Source of the DNA: Neostapfia colusana
Taxonomy: Eukaryota; Streptophyta; Magnoliopsida; Poales; Poaceae
Assembly (NCBI GenBank): GCA_030760725.1
Contig: JASWHV010000003.1
Span: forward strand, 113,120,153 to 113,184,152
Direction of reading: 5' to 3'
Length of the DNA: 64,000 bases
Made by a program: the position numbers and the translations under genes. Shown one piece after another: positions 1 to 12,000 of the stretch. The notes under the pieces are model-generated. The model was not told the origin of the DNA. It made no database searches and worked only from the letters and a program-made list of their open reading frames with translations. Each line of letters starts with the position of its first letter. Position 1 is the stretch's first letter.

Positions 1-172
1 CCGCTTCCTCCCACTGACAGGCGGGGCCCGCCAGCCCTTCTTCTACCTCGCGCCCGCGCCGGGATTCTCTCACCCCGGATCAAAACCGACCCGGATTCCT
101 GCGCATCCCCGCCGAATTCCGTTCGTAGGCGACGTGGACTTGATCTAAACCACCCCGCCGCCTTTCCCCGTG

Positions 173-180
173 TATAAAAA
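173..180 (+). promoter_or_regulatory. TATA box of element A 5' LTR
   Basis: TATAAAAA in a GC-rich context, about 407 bp from the inferred LTR start. The same motif is at 9413-9420 in the 3' LTR although neighbouring bases differ. This is the usual place for an LTR RNA polymerase II promoter, so the U3/R boundary should be about 30 bp downstream. Confidence 0.75.
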
Positions 181-2099
181 CCCCGGTCTCGTTCTGTTTT
201 TCCCACGCGATCCGCCGATTTTCCTCCGGTGAGAACCGAGACTTCTCCGGCGAATTCTGGCCGATCTAAGCTCGGAAATTCCGATCTAACTCGCTGGTCT
301 TGATCCACCGCCACCGGGGAACCTTACAGGTGCAGAAAACTCGGTGACTTGCGGTGTAAACACAGCGCCGACGAGCCTCGCCGTGGTTTCACCTCGGACC
401 TCGTCGCCGATCACCTTCCAGGACCTCCGAATTCAAGAAAACCCCCGAGGTGAGATCCCCGACCCCCCCTCCACCGATCTATGCCATAAAATCACAGTTC
501 TAGGAAGAATTCTCGAAGATCCGAAAGTCTCCGGCGAGATCGCCGCTTCCCGCCGTCGTGCGCCGCCGGCAGCGCCGCCCGCGTTCGATCGGAGCGACGT
601 GGCCGCTTGTGCGCCGTTTATTTTAAATCGCACGGTAGGGTTTAAATCCCCACGTACCGGTTCGACGTTATAATCTCAGCCGTCGGTTTAAAATCGGGCG
701 GTCCACGTCAGCCCCGCGTTATAAAGACTGGAAATCTTACGTGCTACCCCCTAGGGTTCTCGGGAAATAAGAGCTAGCCCCGGAAACTTCTGATCTAGCC
801 CCTGGAACTTCAGAAAATCATGTAAATTCATTTAAAAATCAGTTTTAGCCCCTGGACTTAATAAAAATTAAGAAAAACTCCTCTGATAAGTGTAGCTAGA
901 CCCCTGGAAATTCTGAAAATAATATTATAGACCCTGTAGTGGGGTGAGTTTACCTTTTTAGCCCTGTTTATTATTTAATTTAGGAAATTGAATATGTGAC
1001 TAGTGTTTAAAAATTAAAAAGTGGGACAAACATATTGTCAAAATTTAATTAAAGACTTTCTCAGTATTTAGGAAACTTTGGAGTGAGATAAAAACATATT
1101 TTGGGCTGAATTGAATCTGTTTAATTTATTATTCACATTTAGGGACACATTTTTTAAGTAAAGAATAGTTCTAGGAAATAGGGAAAATAATTGTGAAATA
1201 GTTTACATCAGAGGCAAAAGTCAAAATATGTTATTAAATTATTTAGGACCAGAACCTATTCTGTTTAGATGATGTGTCTTACTATTTTCATAATAAAGTA
1301 CACATTTATGCATAGGAAAATAAATCTGAAAATATAGCAACTAGTAAATGATAAATGGAGTTTCTAAAATCCAAAGAATTCAGTTTAGGGTTGGTAGAAA
1401 TTCTGAAGACACATATGGAGATGAAAAATACCTTTCATGCACACTTGGGAGCTAAAAGGTGTATCAATTGAATATAAGGAATTTATTTAAATTGGAAACT
1501 CATATATTATATACAAACATAAATATGAATACAAAAGTAGAAATCATATGCACATGTTTAAAAGTGCATGTAAGCCAAAATCAACACACATAGAGTAACC
1601 ACAACACATAGAAATGAGAATGACTTTCATAAATATGAATGTGTGGTTTGTATGAAGTGGAAGATTGAACCATGTCTTATGGATTGTTGTTTTTCTTTTG
1701 CTATGTGTGATGGTATGATGTAGAACCTGCTCAAGAGCAAGTTATTCCTTTCCAAGACCAGGACTACCCATTTCAAGAGCAGCAGGAAGGAGGCAAGTGT
1801 CCTTGACCACTTTGATCCTATGCTAGGATGTGTAGATAGAATTATTTGCATTGTCAAGTTAAATATGAAACCCATGCTAGGAAGTTTCCCTAGAATTGCA
1901 TCACCTTGTTATCTTGTAGCTTGGGTTGGGATTTATTTTATCATGTCATTTATTATTATGCATATGCTTAGCCATGCTTAGAATGAGATATTTGGGATAT
2001 GAGATCATCAGTTTATATTACCATACTCTTGAATGAGATATTGTGAGTTATGTAGAGGTAGGGATCAAGGCAAGTTGGATGTTTTGGTTGGTGCTGGGT

Positions 2100-2620
2100 G
2101 CACGAGACTCGGGTTTGTGTTTAGTACTTGCCTGGATCCTAAGGACCGGTTCATGGAGCATGTAACCTGGCTTTACAGTGCCAACCACATGCTGAGATGG
2201 GGCAGCTTGGCCAATTAATTAGGTGTATCCCCGGCGTAGTATGGGTGTGTTGGATGGTGCGGGGAGTAGGTGTCAGCTGGACTACCATATGAACCGCAAG
2301 GCTCAAGAGGGGGCCACTGCAGCGGGGTTGGAGCCTCTTGTATGCTGTTAGGGGTGAAACCTCAGTGGGCCCATGCTCGTCGGGAATCCCTTTGTAAAGG
2401 CTTCGTAGTGATCTCCTGGCTACACACCTGGGAAGTGTGAATGTGGTTCGTAGCCACTGGCATAATGGAGGTTCTTTAGTCCACCCGGCAACGGGGGATG
2501 AAATCACTACATGTGGGTACAGTGGTACAAACTCTGCAGAGTCAAAATTGTCATGACAGCTGTGCTCACGGTCAAGAGCGGCTTGGACTTATTCATGATT
2601 AGAGGATTGATGATTTTGGA
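2100..2620 (+). other. Conserved LTR-internal block shared by A, D and F families
   Basis: Contains a run of short motifs in fixed order: GGACCGGTTCATG..., a TGTTGGATGGTGCGGGGA box, 'aaacctcagtggg', 'cctttgtaaaggct', 'ggcataatggaggttcttt', 'ctctgcagagt' and 'tcatgattagagg'. The same order occurs in D's LTR (36655-37100) and, reverse-complemented, in F's LTR (59105-59530), while surrounding LTR sequence does not align by eye. Function unknown. Confidence 0.75.
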
Positions 2621-3197
2621 AGTTGTGGATGTTAAGTGGGGAGCTTAACATCGGAAATAATGTTATGGTTACTTGATTTTGATGATGGGTTGGGAGATTG
2701 GGACCATTTCACCTGTGTAGTAATGTAGGTGCTTAATAAGTTAAGGTGATAGGTATTAATTGCGTAGTGCTTTAACCATGAGTTCAACCTCTCCTTGCTC
2801 TAGCCATGCATGATATAATTTTCCCACATTTGCTGAGTACCATTGGTACTCAACCTTGCATATTTGTTGGTTTATATTGCTGCTCAGGTCAAGATAATGA
2901 GGTGGTGTATAATGACCAAGACTTTGGACCCGAAGAAGGTTTCTAGGTTCATGGAGACCCCCGGGCAACGCCTGTGACGGAGCCCCCAAGAATAATATTC
3001 CGCTGCTAGTTTATTTACTTGTGATGAACTTTTTATTGTCCAACGAGACATTTGCTATGTAAGACTTATTTATATTCGACACCTGGCTTGTAATAAATGA
3101 TGCTTCACTATTTGTCATCACATGTATGAGAAAATGATCTTGGCATACATGTGATATTCACTCGGTTGTTCTTCGGAAAAACCGGGTGTGACAGAAG

Positions 3198-3210
3198 TGG
3201 TATCAGAGCC
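3198..3210 (+). promoter_or_regulatory. Primer binding site of element A (initiator Met tRNA)
   Basis: TGGTATCAGAGCC starts four bases after the 5' LTR ends. It is the sequence complementary to the 3' end of plant initiator methionine tRNA and the usual minus-strand primer site of plant gypsy elements. Confidence 0.93.
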
Positions 3211-3420
3211 AAGGTTGCCCGTAGGAACGTGGACCTAGGTAGAAATGGACGTATTTAAGGGCCCTATTTTCTTAAAAACTATTTTACAAGGTGTGTGTTG
3301 AAAAATGTTATTTAATGGAGTCACTTTCTTCATCTTACCCCAACTTTCATTCAAAATAGAATTTTTGTTTAAAAGTTTATCTAACCTAAGTTTAAATGTT
3401 TTCTGTTTTATACGGTTCGC

Positions 3421-4191
3421 ATGATTCGCACCGCTCGCAAGTCCACAGGAGGGAGAGTTCCCGTAGTTGCCCTTGCCGAAAGAGAGGAGAGCCATCCGGT
3501 GACGTACCTTTCCTACGGATTGGCAGTAGGAGGCTTGTTGAGCCGTCTCCGACGTATGCTCGAAGCCGCCGGCAATACGAGCAAGCTAATCATCCATTGT
3601 AACTCCACCAGGACCATCCGTGAGAAGAGGGAAGAATAGAGTTCAGAGATGAGAATTATACACGAAAATCAGCTGCTTAAGATCCACCACTCTCCAGCTT
3701 GTCGAGCGACACAGGTCGATGCGGAGAAGGATGTCATGTGGGAGGCCATCACCTGCCAGAGTCACATCTATCGTCGCCACCTGGACAGGACTGAGTACAT
3801 GTATGTCCTCCAGCGTGAGAGTGGTACCACGGAGTATAAGTATCCGCCAGTGCAGCAAGGGACTTCCCATGAGCACATGGACTTGTGCTTGGAGGATGCT
3901 GCTATACTCAGCACTTGACTGCAGGAGTGTCAGCAAGAGCTTCAGGATGTTCGGGACACCCTGAAGAAAACGGAGGCGTTGCTGCGAGCCTGCCGGAGGG
4001 CGAGAGAAAGAGGAGATGGGAATGAACTGTGTGTCACCGCGAATGATACATGGACTCCTGACTCCCCAGATCGTCGGGCGATAAGGTGTCGTCGCACTTC
4101 TCCACCAGCAGCCTCCCCACCCAAAGCAGAGTCAGAAGGAAGCCGAAATGATGAGGAAGATCCTGAGGAGCCAGCTCAAGAAAACGAGTAG
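3421..4191 (+). pseudogene. Pre-gag open reading frame of element A with histone-H3-like N-terminus
   Basis: One reading frame runs from ATG 3421 to TAG 4189-4191, with in-frame stops at 3637-3639 and 3916-3918. Frame continuity through both stops suggests a single ancestral product of about 256 residues, upstream of and separate from gag. Residues 3-10 read RTARKSTG, followed by G and then a P three residues on and LA a few residues later. This resembles the histone H3 tail around Lys9. The middle has a WEAITCQSHIYRRHLDRTEY stretch. Next comes a heptad-like segment (ECQQELQDVRDTLKKTEALL) that could form a coiled coil. The C-terminus is Pro/Ser/Glu-rich and acidic. From memory, extra ORFs before gag have been described for rice RIRE3/RIRE8-type elements; I cannot check homology. 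Function unknown. Confidence 0.6.
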
Positions 4192-4494
4192 TGTAGAGTC
4201 CTTCCCTTAGTTAGCAAGATGTCGAATAGTCGAGTCGTTAAGTTAAGTTAATGGTGTGTTAATGCTTGGTGTGTGACGTGAGTTGTGGAAGCCATTTGCA
4301 ATTGTCCACAGCCTCGTCTTTAGATTGTTTTGCTTTGGTGTGACAACCACATGAAATAATATTGCATTTATTTTTGTGTGAGAAATGAACCCTCGGAAAA
4401 GTATAACAAAGCCTCAACACTTCAAAGTACAAACAAATGAAAGTAGTAAGATGATACTAAATGTTTTCAAATTAACATTGGTTGATTCTGCCAG
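4192..4494 (+). other. Leader between the pre-gag ORF and gag of element A
   Basis: Non-coding leader. It ends in a pyrimidine-containing stretch and CTGCCAG directly abutting the gag ATG at 4495, a plausible 3' splice site. A possible donor, CTAG|GTAGA, lies near 3236, 26 bp after the primer site. Splicing is an inference. Confidence 0.5.
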
Positions 4495-5650
4495 ATGGCC
4501 GGAAGAGGAAAAGGACGTGCTGCCAACCCCGCCAACAACAATGATGAGGCATGCAACCCTCATCTTTCTGGAGGCCAGGACCGGGGTGGTCGCCGTGAAG
4601 GAGTTGATCCCCTCCTCCAAATGCTGGAGAATCAAAATCAGCTCATCCAGAACTTGACTCAAGTGGTGGCCAACTTGCATCAAGTTCCCTCCACAAGCTG
4701 CACCACGCCAACCAAGGTTGAGTGAGTTTCTAGGAACTCAACCTCCAAAGTTTGCAAGTGCTGCTGAACCTCTAGAGGCAGATGATTGGCTGAAGACCAT
4801 TGAAAGTAAGATGAGGATCATACAGTGCCAAGGGTATGAGAGGGTGCTGTTTGCCTCTCATCAATTGCATGGACCTGCTGCTGATTGGTGGACCACCTAT
4901 GTGGCCGCCCATCATGACCCTGAGAACATCACTTGGGAAGAGTTCAAGCGTAGCTTCCGCAACCATTACATCCCAAGAGGTGAACTCAAAAACAAGAGGA
5001 AGGAGTTTTTGGGACTGCAGCAGGGAAACATGACGGTGAGGGAATACCTCACTAAATTTACTCAACTATCCCGTTATGCCCCACGGGACATAGAGAGTGA
5101 TGAGCAGAAAAAAGATTGTTTCGTGGAGGGACTTACCACAGAAATGCAGTGTGCAATGTCCTCAAATGAGAATGAAAGCTTCTAAAAGATGGTGGACAGA
5201 GCGTTTGTGGTAGAAAGGAAGCTAAAGGCCTTGGAAAATGAGAATAAGAGGAAGGCCGGGTGGTCACATCAAGCCTCAGAGAGCAACACCCGCCCAAGTC
5301 TGATGCAGCAACCTGCAGGGCAGACGAACCGTGCTGCGGTACCCTACTCAGCACCAAGAGGGTACAACCCGAACTACAGGCCACCGGCAGCACCAATACA
5401 GCCACAACGTCAGTTCGTACAGCAGCCTCGCCCTGCATATCCACCTCGACCAGCAGTACAAGGACCCCCAAACCAACCCCAAGACAGCAAAGGCCAGGCA
5501 CCTAAGGTTGGGGCGCAATGTTTTAGCTGCGGAGAAGTGGGGCACTACGCCCATAAGTGCCCAAAGAAGAAGCCCACGCAGCCACAACAGCAGAATGTAA
5601 TGAGAGGACGGGTGAACCACGTCACTATGGAGGAAGCACAAGAGGCACCC
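4495..5650 (+). pseudogene. gag: Gag polyprotein region of element A (nucleocapsid zinc knuckle), broken
   Basis: The capsid/nucleocapsid precursor. It starts MAGRGKGRAANP at 4495, and the frame changes near 4675-4690, after which the capsid region (EPLEADDWLKTIESKM) continues in another frame. A TAA at 5183-5185 interrupts it, and it resumes in the same frame from 5186. The segment with WWTTYVAAHHDPENITWEEF and REYLTKFTQLSRYAP is the retrotransposon gag capsid domain typical of plant gypsy elements. A CCHC zinc knuckle (C-X2-C-X4-H-X4-C, CFSCGEVGHYAHKC) lies at 5519-5560. The TAA may be a CAA-to-TAA change. No Gag could be made from this copy without readthrough and frameshifting. Confidence 0.9.
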
Positions 5651-6676
5651 GACGTGGTAGTTGGTAAGTTTCCTGCCAATTTACACATTGCAACCCTGCT
5701 GTTTGATTCTGGTGCTACCCACTCATTCATTGCTCAAGGGTTTGTTAAGAAGCATGACCTAGCAACAACACAAATGAATCATATGCTAGCCGTAAACTCT
5801 CCGGGTGGAGAAATAAGGACAAGACAAGTGTGTCCCAAAGTGAACCTAGACATTAATGAGGTAGTATTTACTGCTAACCTCATAGTGATAGATTCACCAG
5901 GGATAGATATTATTTTGGGTATGGATTGGTTGACCAAACATAAAGGAATCATCCATTGTTCGACCAGAATGGTGGAACTAACTCACCCTAGTGGCACAAG
6001 AGTAAAGTTCATAACAATACACGAGCCTAGGAGGGACATTAAATTAAATCAAGTTGAGGTGAAAGTTGAGGAAATCAGGACCATCAGGGAATATCCAGAT
6101 GTTTTTCCGGAGGAGTTGCCAGGTATGCCTCCTGATCGTGAAGTGGAATTCACAATTGAGCTAGTACCTGGAACAGCCCCGATATACAAGAGACCTTATC
6201 GGATAGACTCCAAGCAGCTAGAAGAACTCAAGGATCATTTAAGAGAATTGACGGAGAAGGGGTATATTCATCCTAGTTCCTCACCATGGGGAGCTCCGGT
6301 GATATTTGTGCCCAAGAAGAACGGAACCCAAAGGTTATGCGTGGATTACCGTGCCTTGAATGAGGTAACTATCAAGAACAAGTACCCATTACCCCGCATT
6401 GAAGATTTGTTTGATCAGTTGAGGGGAGCTTGTGTGTTCTCGAAAATTGATCTTAGGTCGGGATACCACCAACTCAAGATAAGGCAATCTGATATTCCCA
6501 AGACAGCTTTCGTATCTCGGTACGGACTGTATGATTACACTGTCATGCCTTTCGGGCTAACTAATGCCCCGGCATACTTCATGTATCTCATGAACAAGGT
6601 ATTCATGGAATATCTGGACAAATTTGTGGTGGTTTTCATAGATGACATTCTCGTCTTCTCCAAAGATGAAGAATAA
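5651..6676 (+). pseudogene. pol: Protease and reverse transcriptase N-terminal part of element A
   Basis: This is the 3' part of an uninterrupted frame that starts after the gag stop (5189-6676, 495 codons). The aspartic protease active site DSGATHSF is at about residue 173 (5705). RT begins near DVFPEELPGMPP (from about 6085). It includes the fingers/palm motifs LRSGYHQLKI and PFGLTNAPAYF, and the catalytic FIDDILV with both Asp present (6641-6646). The frame ends at TAA 6674-6676, just after the catalytic loop, and coding resumes directly downstream in the same frame, so the stop breaks the polyprotein inside RT. Protease matures the polyprotein; RT copies element RNA in cytoplasmic particles. 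Confidence 0.92.
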
Positions 6677-8962
6677 CATGAGAAACATCTAAGGTTGGTG
6701 TTGCAAAGGCTTAGAGAACACCAACTGTATGCCAAGTTGAGCAAGTGTGAGTTTTGGCTGGAGAGAGTTCCCTTCTTAGTAAATATAATCTCGGAGGGAG
6801 GAATCTTCGTAGATCCCGCCAAAATCGAGGATATACAGAAGTGGAAGACCCCTAAAAATGTCGGGGAAGTTCGAAGCTTTTTGGGATTGGCTGGATACTA
6901 TCGACGGTTTATTGAGGGATTCTCTAAGATCTCGAGACCCCTCACCAAACTGTTGGAGAAGGGAATCACATTCACATGGACACCGCAGTGCGAGACGAGT
7001 TTTCAGGAGTTAAACAAAAGATTGACAACGGCCCCAGTGCTAGTTATGCCACATATGCAGAAGAACTTTACGGTGTACTGCGATGCCTCTGGAAACGGGT
7101 TGGGATGTGTTCTCATGCAAGAAGGGCATGTCGTGGCTTATGCATCCCGACAGCTTCAGAAGCACGAGAAGAACTATCCTACACATGACCTAGAACTAGC
7201 CGCAGTGGTACACGCGTTGAAAATTTGGCGGCACTATTTGATGGGGAAGAGGACCGAGATATATACGGATCATAAGAGTTTGAAGTACATATTCACACAG
7301 CCAGACCTCAACCTCAGACAAAGGAGATGGTTAGAGCTAATCAATGACTTTGATGTGGGCATCAACTATCATCCTGGGAAAGCAAACGTCGTGGCCGATG
7401 CTTTAAGTCGGAAAGTGCAGGTCAATAAGTTGAGGTTGAAGGACATGCCTGCAGAATTGAAGGACGAGGTTATAAGGCTCAATCTATGCCTTATGAATAG
7501 TGGTGAAGCCATCGCCATGGAAGTGGACTCCACACTAGAGCAAGACATACGCAATGGTCAAAATAACGACGAGAAGATACAAGAAATCAGGCAACTCATC
7601 AAGGAAAATAAAGCTCCTTGTTTCAGAGAGGATGAACAAGGTACGGTGTGGCACGGGAAAAGGATCTGTGTGCCTGAAGTAAAGGAGATACGTGAATTAA
7701 TTTTGAAGGAGGCTCACGATTCCGACTATTCCATTCATCCTGGGAGTACGAAGATGTACCAGGACCTCAAGAGCAGGTATTGGTGGTATGGCATGAAGCG
7801 AGATGTCGCGGAACATGTTGCCCTATGTGACCCATGTCAGTTGGTGAAAGCAGAACATCAACGACCCGTGGGATTATTGCAACCACTCAAAGTGCCTGAA
7901 TGGAAATGGGAAGAAATCAGCATGGATTTCATCGTGGGATTGCCTAGAACCCAATCAGGATATGATTCAATATGGGTCATCATTGATAGGCTAACCAAGG
8001 TAGCTCATTTCATCCCCGTGAAAGAAAGCTACAGCGGATCCAAATTGGCAGAGCTGTACATGTCAATGATCATGTGTTACCATGGAGTGCCAAAGACGAT
8101 TGTGTCGGATCGAGGGACACAGTTCAACTCGAGGTTTTGGCAGAAGTTGCATGAAACCATGGGAACGCATCTGAACTTTAGTTCTGCCTATCATCCCCAA
8201 ACCGACGGGCAGACAGAGAGAACCAATCAGATCCTTGAAGATATGCTGAGGGCATGTGCACTCAAAAACAATAGGAGTTGGGACAAGAACTTACCGTATG
8301 CGGAGTTTTCCTATAACAACAGCTATCAAGCTAGTATGAAGATGACACCGTTTGAATCTTTGTATGGGAGGAAGTGCAGAACTCCCCTATTTTGGAACCA
8401 AACAGGGGAAAGTAAAGTGTTTGGTCCAGAAGTACTACAAGAAGCCGAGGCGAAGGTGAGGGAAATTCGCAATAACTTGAGGATAGCACAGACACGCCAA
8501 AAGAGCTATCCCGATGTACGAAGAAGAGAGCTCGTTTTCAACGTGGGGGACTATGTCTATCTCAAGGTGTCCCCTATCAGAGGACTTCGTCGGTTCAAGG
8601 TGAAAGGGAAGTTGTCACCTCGATACATCGGACCATTTCTAGTTTTGGAGAGGAAAGGCGAAGTGGCGTATCAACTAGAGTTACCGGCTCGTCTATCGGA
8701 TGTGCACGATGTATTCCATGTGTCACAACTCAAGAAATGCCTGAGGACGCCTGAGGAGGTGTTGCCCATGAATGAAGTGGATGTAGCTGAGGATTTGTCT
8801 TATGCCCAGCAACCATACAAGATTTTGGAGACAATGGAACGCCTCACCAGAAATAAAAGAATCCGGATGTGCAAGGTGCAGTGGAAGCATCACTCAGAAG
8901 AGGAAGCCACCTAGGAGCGGGAAGATGAGCTAAAGGCACAATTTCCGGAATTGTTTTCTTAG
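6677..8962 (+). pseudogene. pol: RT C-terminal part, RNase H, integrase and chromodomain of element A
   Basis: Open frame from 6695 to a TAG at 8912-8914, then on to a second TAG at 8960-8962. RT thumb/connection: FLGLAGYYRRF (~6880). RNase H: first acidic residue in YCDASG (7082) and YTDHKSLKYIF (~7265). Integrase zinc-binding HHCC region: 7733-7860, including CDPCQ. Integrase catalytic D,D(35)E: Asp at 7925 (SMDFIVGLP), Asp at 8108 (VSDRG) and Glu at 8216 (QTERTNQ); spacing between the last two is 35 residues and all are intact. A chromodomain-like tail lies at ~8785-8962, with QWKHHSEEEAT before the TAG. The TAG falls where the family normally has Trp. The chromodomain is thought to guide integration to chromatin. 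Lesions: TAA at 6674 and TAG at 8912. Confidence 0.93.
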
Positions 8963-8983
8963 AACCACCAATCTCGAGGACGA

Positions 8984-9007
8984 GATTTCTTTTAAGGGGG
9001 GTAGAGC
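8984..9007 (+). promoter_or_regulatory. Polypurine tract of element A
   Basis: A 'cgagatttcttttaaggggggtagagc' type run ends at the 3' LTR start. It is the purine-rich primer for plus-strand DNA synthesis. The 'ttaaggggggtag' core is identical in D (35056-35068). Confidence 0.85.
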
Positions 9008-12000
9008 TGTAACACCCCAAAATTTTGGTAAGACCCTAAAATCATGTTAAGAGGGGAATTTAAAAATTTTTTGGACGTGTTGCATGTTTTGCAAAAATTT
9101 AAATTCAAACTGGAATTCAAATTAAACTCAAATCAGAAAAGAAATAGAAAAAGAAAAAGAGAAAACAGAAAAAAACCGGCCAGTGGGCCGCAACCCACCA
9201 GCCGGCCCAACCAGCGCCGCGCCAGCCCGCAGCCGCGCGCGCCGCTTCCTCCCACTGACAGGCGGGGCCCGCCAGCCCTTCTTCTACCTCGCGCCCGCGC
9301 CGGGATTCTCTAACCCCGGATCAAAACCGACCCGGATTCCTGCGCATCCCCGCCGAATTCGGTTCGTAGGCGACGCGGACTTGATCTAAACCACCCCGCC
9401 GCCTTTGCCGTCTATAAAAACCCCGGCCTCGTTCTGTTTTTCCCACGCGATCCGCCGATTTTCCTCCGCTGAGAACCGAGACTTCTCCGGCGAATTCTGG
9501 CTGATCTAAGCTCAGAAATTCCGATCTAACTCGCTGGTCTTGATCCACTGCCTCCGGGGAACCTTGCAGGTGCAGAAAACTCGGTGACTTGCGGTGTAAA
9601 CACAGCGCCGACGAGCCTCGCCGTGGTTTCACCTCGGACCTCGTCGCCGATCACCTTCCAGGACCTCCGAGTTCAAGAAAACCCCCGAGGTGAGATCCCC
9701 GACCTCCCCTCCACCGATCTATGCCATAAAATCACAGTTCTAGGAAGAATTCTCGAAGATCCGAAAGTCTCCGGCGAGATCGCCGCTTCCCGCCGCCGTG
9801 CGCCGCCGGCAGCACCGCCCGCGTTCGATCGGAGCGACGTGGCCGCTTGTGCGCCGTTTATTTTAAATCGCACGGTAGGGTTTAAATCCCCGCGTACCGG
9901 TTCGACGTTATAATCTCAGCCGCCGGTTTAACATCGGACGGTCCACGTCAGCCCCGCGTTATAAAGACTGGAAATCTTACGTGCTACCCCCTGGGGTTCA
10001 CGGGAAATAAGAGCTAGCCCCGGAAACTTCTGATCTAGCCCCGGAAACTTCTGATCTAGCCCTGGAACTTCAGAAAATCATGTAAATTCATTTAAAAAAC
10101 AGTTTTAGCCCCTGGACTTAATAAAAATTAAGAAAAACTCCTCTGATAAGTGTAGCTAGACCCCTGGAAATTCTGAAAATAATATTATAGACCCTGTAGT
10201 GGGGTGAGTTTACCTTTTTAGCCCTGTTTAGTATTTAATTTAGGAAATTGAATATGTGGCTAGTGTTTAAAAATTAAAAAGTGGGACAAACATATTGTCA
10301 AAATTTAATTAAAGACTTTCTCAGTATTTAGGAAACTTTGGAGTGAGATAAAAACATATTTTGGGCTGAATTGAATCTGTTTAATTTATTATTAACATTT
10401 AGGGACACATTTTTAAGTAAAGAATAGTTCTAGGAAATAGGGAAAATAATTGTGAAATAGTTTACATCAGAGGCAAAGGTCAAAATATGTTATTAAATTA
10501 TTTAGGACCAGAACCTATTCTGTTTAGATGATGTGTCTTACTATTTTCATAATAAAGTACACATTTATGCATAGGAAAATAAATCTGAAAATATAGCAAC
10601 TAGTAAATGGAGTTTCTAAAATCCAAAGAATTCAGTTTAGGGTTGGTAGAAATTCTGAAGACACATATGGAGAAGAAAAATACCTTTCATGCACACTTGG
10701 GAGCTAAAAGGTGTATCAATTGAATATAAGGAATTTATTTAAATTGGAAAGTCATATATTATATACAAAAGTAGAAATCATATGCACATGTTTAAAAGTG
10801 CATGTAAGCCAAAATCAACACACATAGAGTAACCACAACACATAGAAATGAGAATGACTTTCATAAATATGAATGTGTGGTTTGTATGAAGTGGAAGTGT
10901 GAACCATGTCTTATGGATTGTTGTTTTTCTTTTGCTATGTGTGATGGTATGATGTAGAACCTGCTCAAGAGCAAGTTATTCCTTTCCAAGACCAGGACTA
11001 CCCATTTCAAGAGCAGCAGGAAGGAGGCAAGTGTCCTTGACCACTTTGATCCTATGCTAGGATGTGTAGATAGAATTATTTGCATTGTCAAGTTAAATAT
11101 GAAACCCATGCTAGGAAGTTTCCCTAGAATTGCATCACCTTGTTTCCTTGTAGCTTGGGTTGGGATTTATTTTATCATGTCATTTATTATTATGCATATG
11201 CTTAGCCATGCTTAGAATGGGATATTTGGGATATGAGATCATCAGTTTATATTACCATACTCTTGAATGAGATATTGTGAGTTATGTAGAGGTAGGGATC
11301 AAGGCAAGTTGGATGTTTTGGTTGGTGCTGGGTGCACGAGACTCGGGTTTGTGTTTAGTACTTGCCTGGATCCTAAGGACCGGTTCATGGAGCATGTAAC
11401 CTGGCTTTACAGTGCCAACCACATGCTGAGATGGGGCAGCTTGGCCAATTAATTAGGTGTATCCCCGGCGTAGTATGGGTGTGTTGGATGGTGCGGGGAG
11501 TAGGTGTCAGCTGGACTACCATATGAACCGCAAGGCTCAAGAGGGGGCCACTGCAGCGGGGTTGGAGCCTCTTGTATGCTGTTAGGGGTGAAACCTCAGT
11601 GGGCCCACGCTCGTCGGGAATCCCTTTGTAAAGGCTTCGTAGTGATCTCCTGGCTAAACACCTGGGAAGTGTGAATGTGGTTCGTAGCCACTGGCATAAT
11701 GGAGGTCCTTTAGTCCACCCGGCAACGGGGGATGAAATCACTACATGTGGGTACAGTGGTATAAACTCTGCAGAGTCAAAACTGTCATAACAGCCATGCT
11801 CACGGTCAAGAGCGGCTTGGACTTATTCATGATTAGAGGATTGATGATTTTGGAAGTTGTGGATGTTAAGTGGGGAGCTTAACATCGGAAATAATGTTAT
11901 GGTTACTTGATTTTGATGATGGGTTAGGAGATTGGGACCATTTCACCTGTGTAGTAATGTAGGTGCTTAATAAGCTAAGGTGATAGGTATTAATTGCGTA

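Larger units (their letters stand above)
1..3193 (+). repeat. 5' LTR of element A (partial, first ~234 bp missing)
   Basis: Direct repeat of 9242-12425, aligned along its whole length with scattered substitutions and small indels; differences are densest in the first 800 bp. One example is a 22-bp duplication of the 'ggaaacttctgatctagccc' segment present only in the 3' copy near 10020-10065. It ends in CA at 3192-3193, directly before the primer site. The first ~700 bp are GC-rich and hold a TATA box. The middle (~780-2000) is AT-rich. From ~2100 to 2620 lies a block also found in the LTRs of D and F. No protein-coding gene is credible inside; ORFs such as 344-673 are only duplicated because the LTR is. 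Confidence 0.95.

Noticed and set aside
344..673. 109-codon ORF repeated almost unchanged at 9584-9913
   Set aside because: It is conserved only because both copies lie in A's LTR pair. No domain is recognisable, and the region is the GC-rich stretch just after the LTR TATA box.
3194..3215. Possible tRNA gene at the TGGTATCAGAGCC sites
   Set aside because: Only the 3'-end complement is present, with no cloverleaf. These are retrotransposon primer sites.
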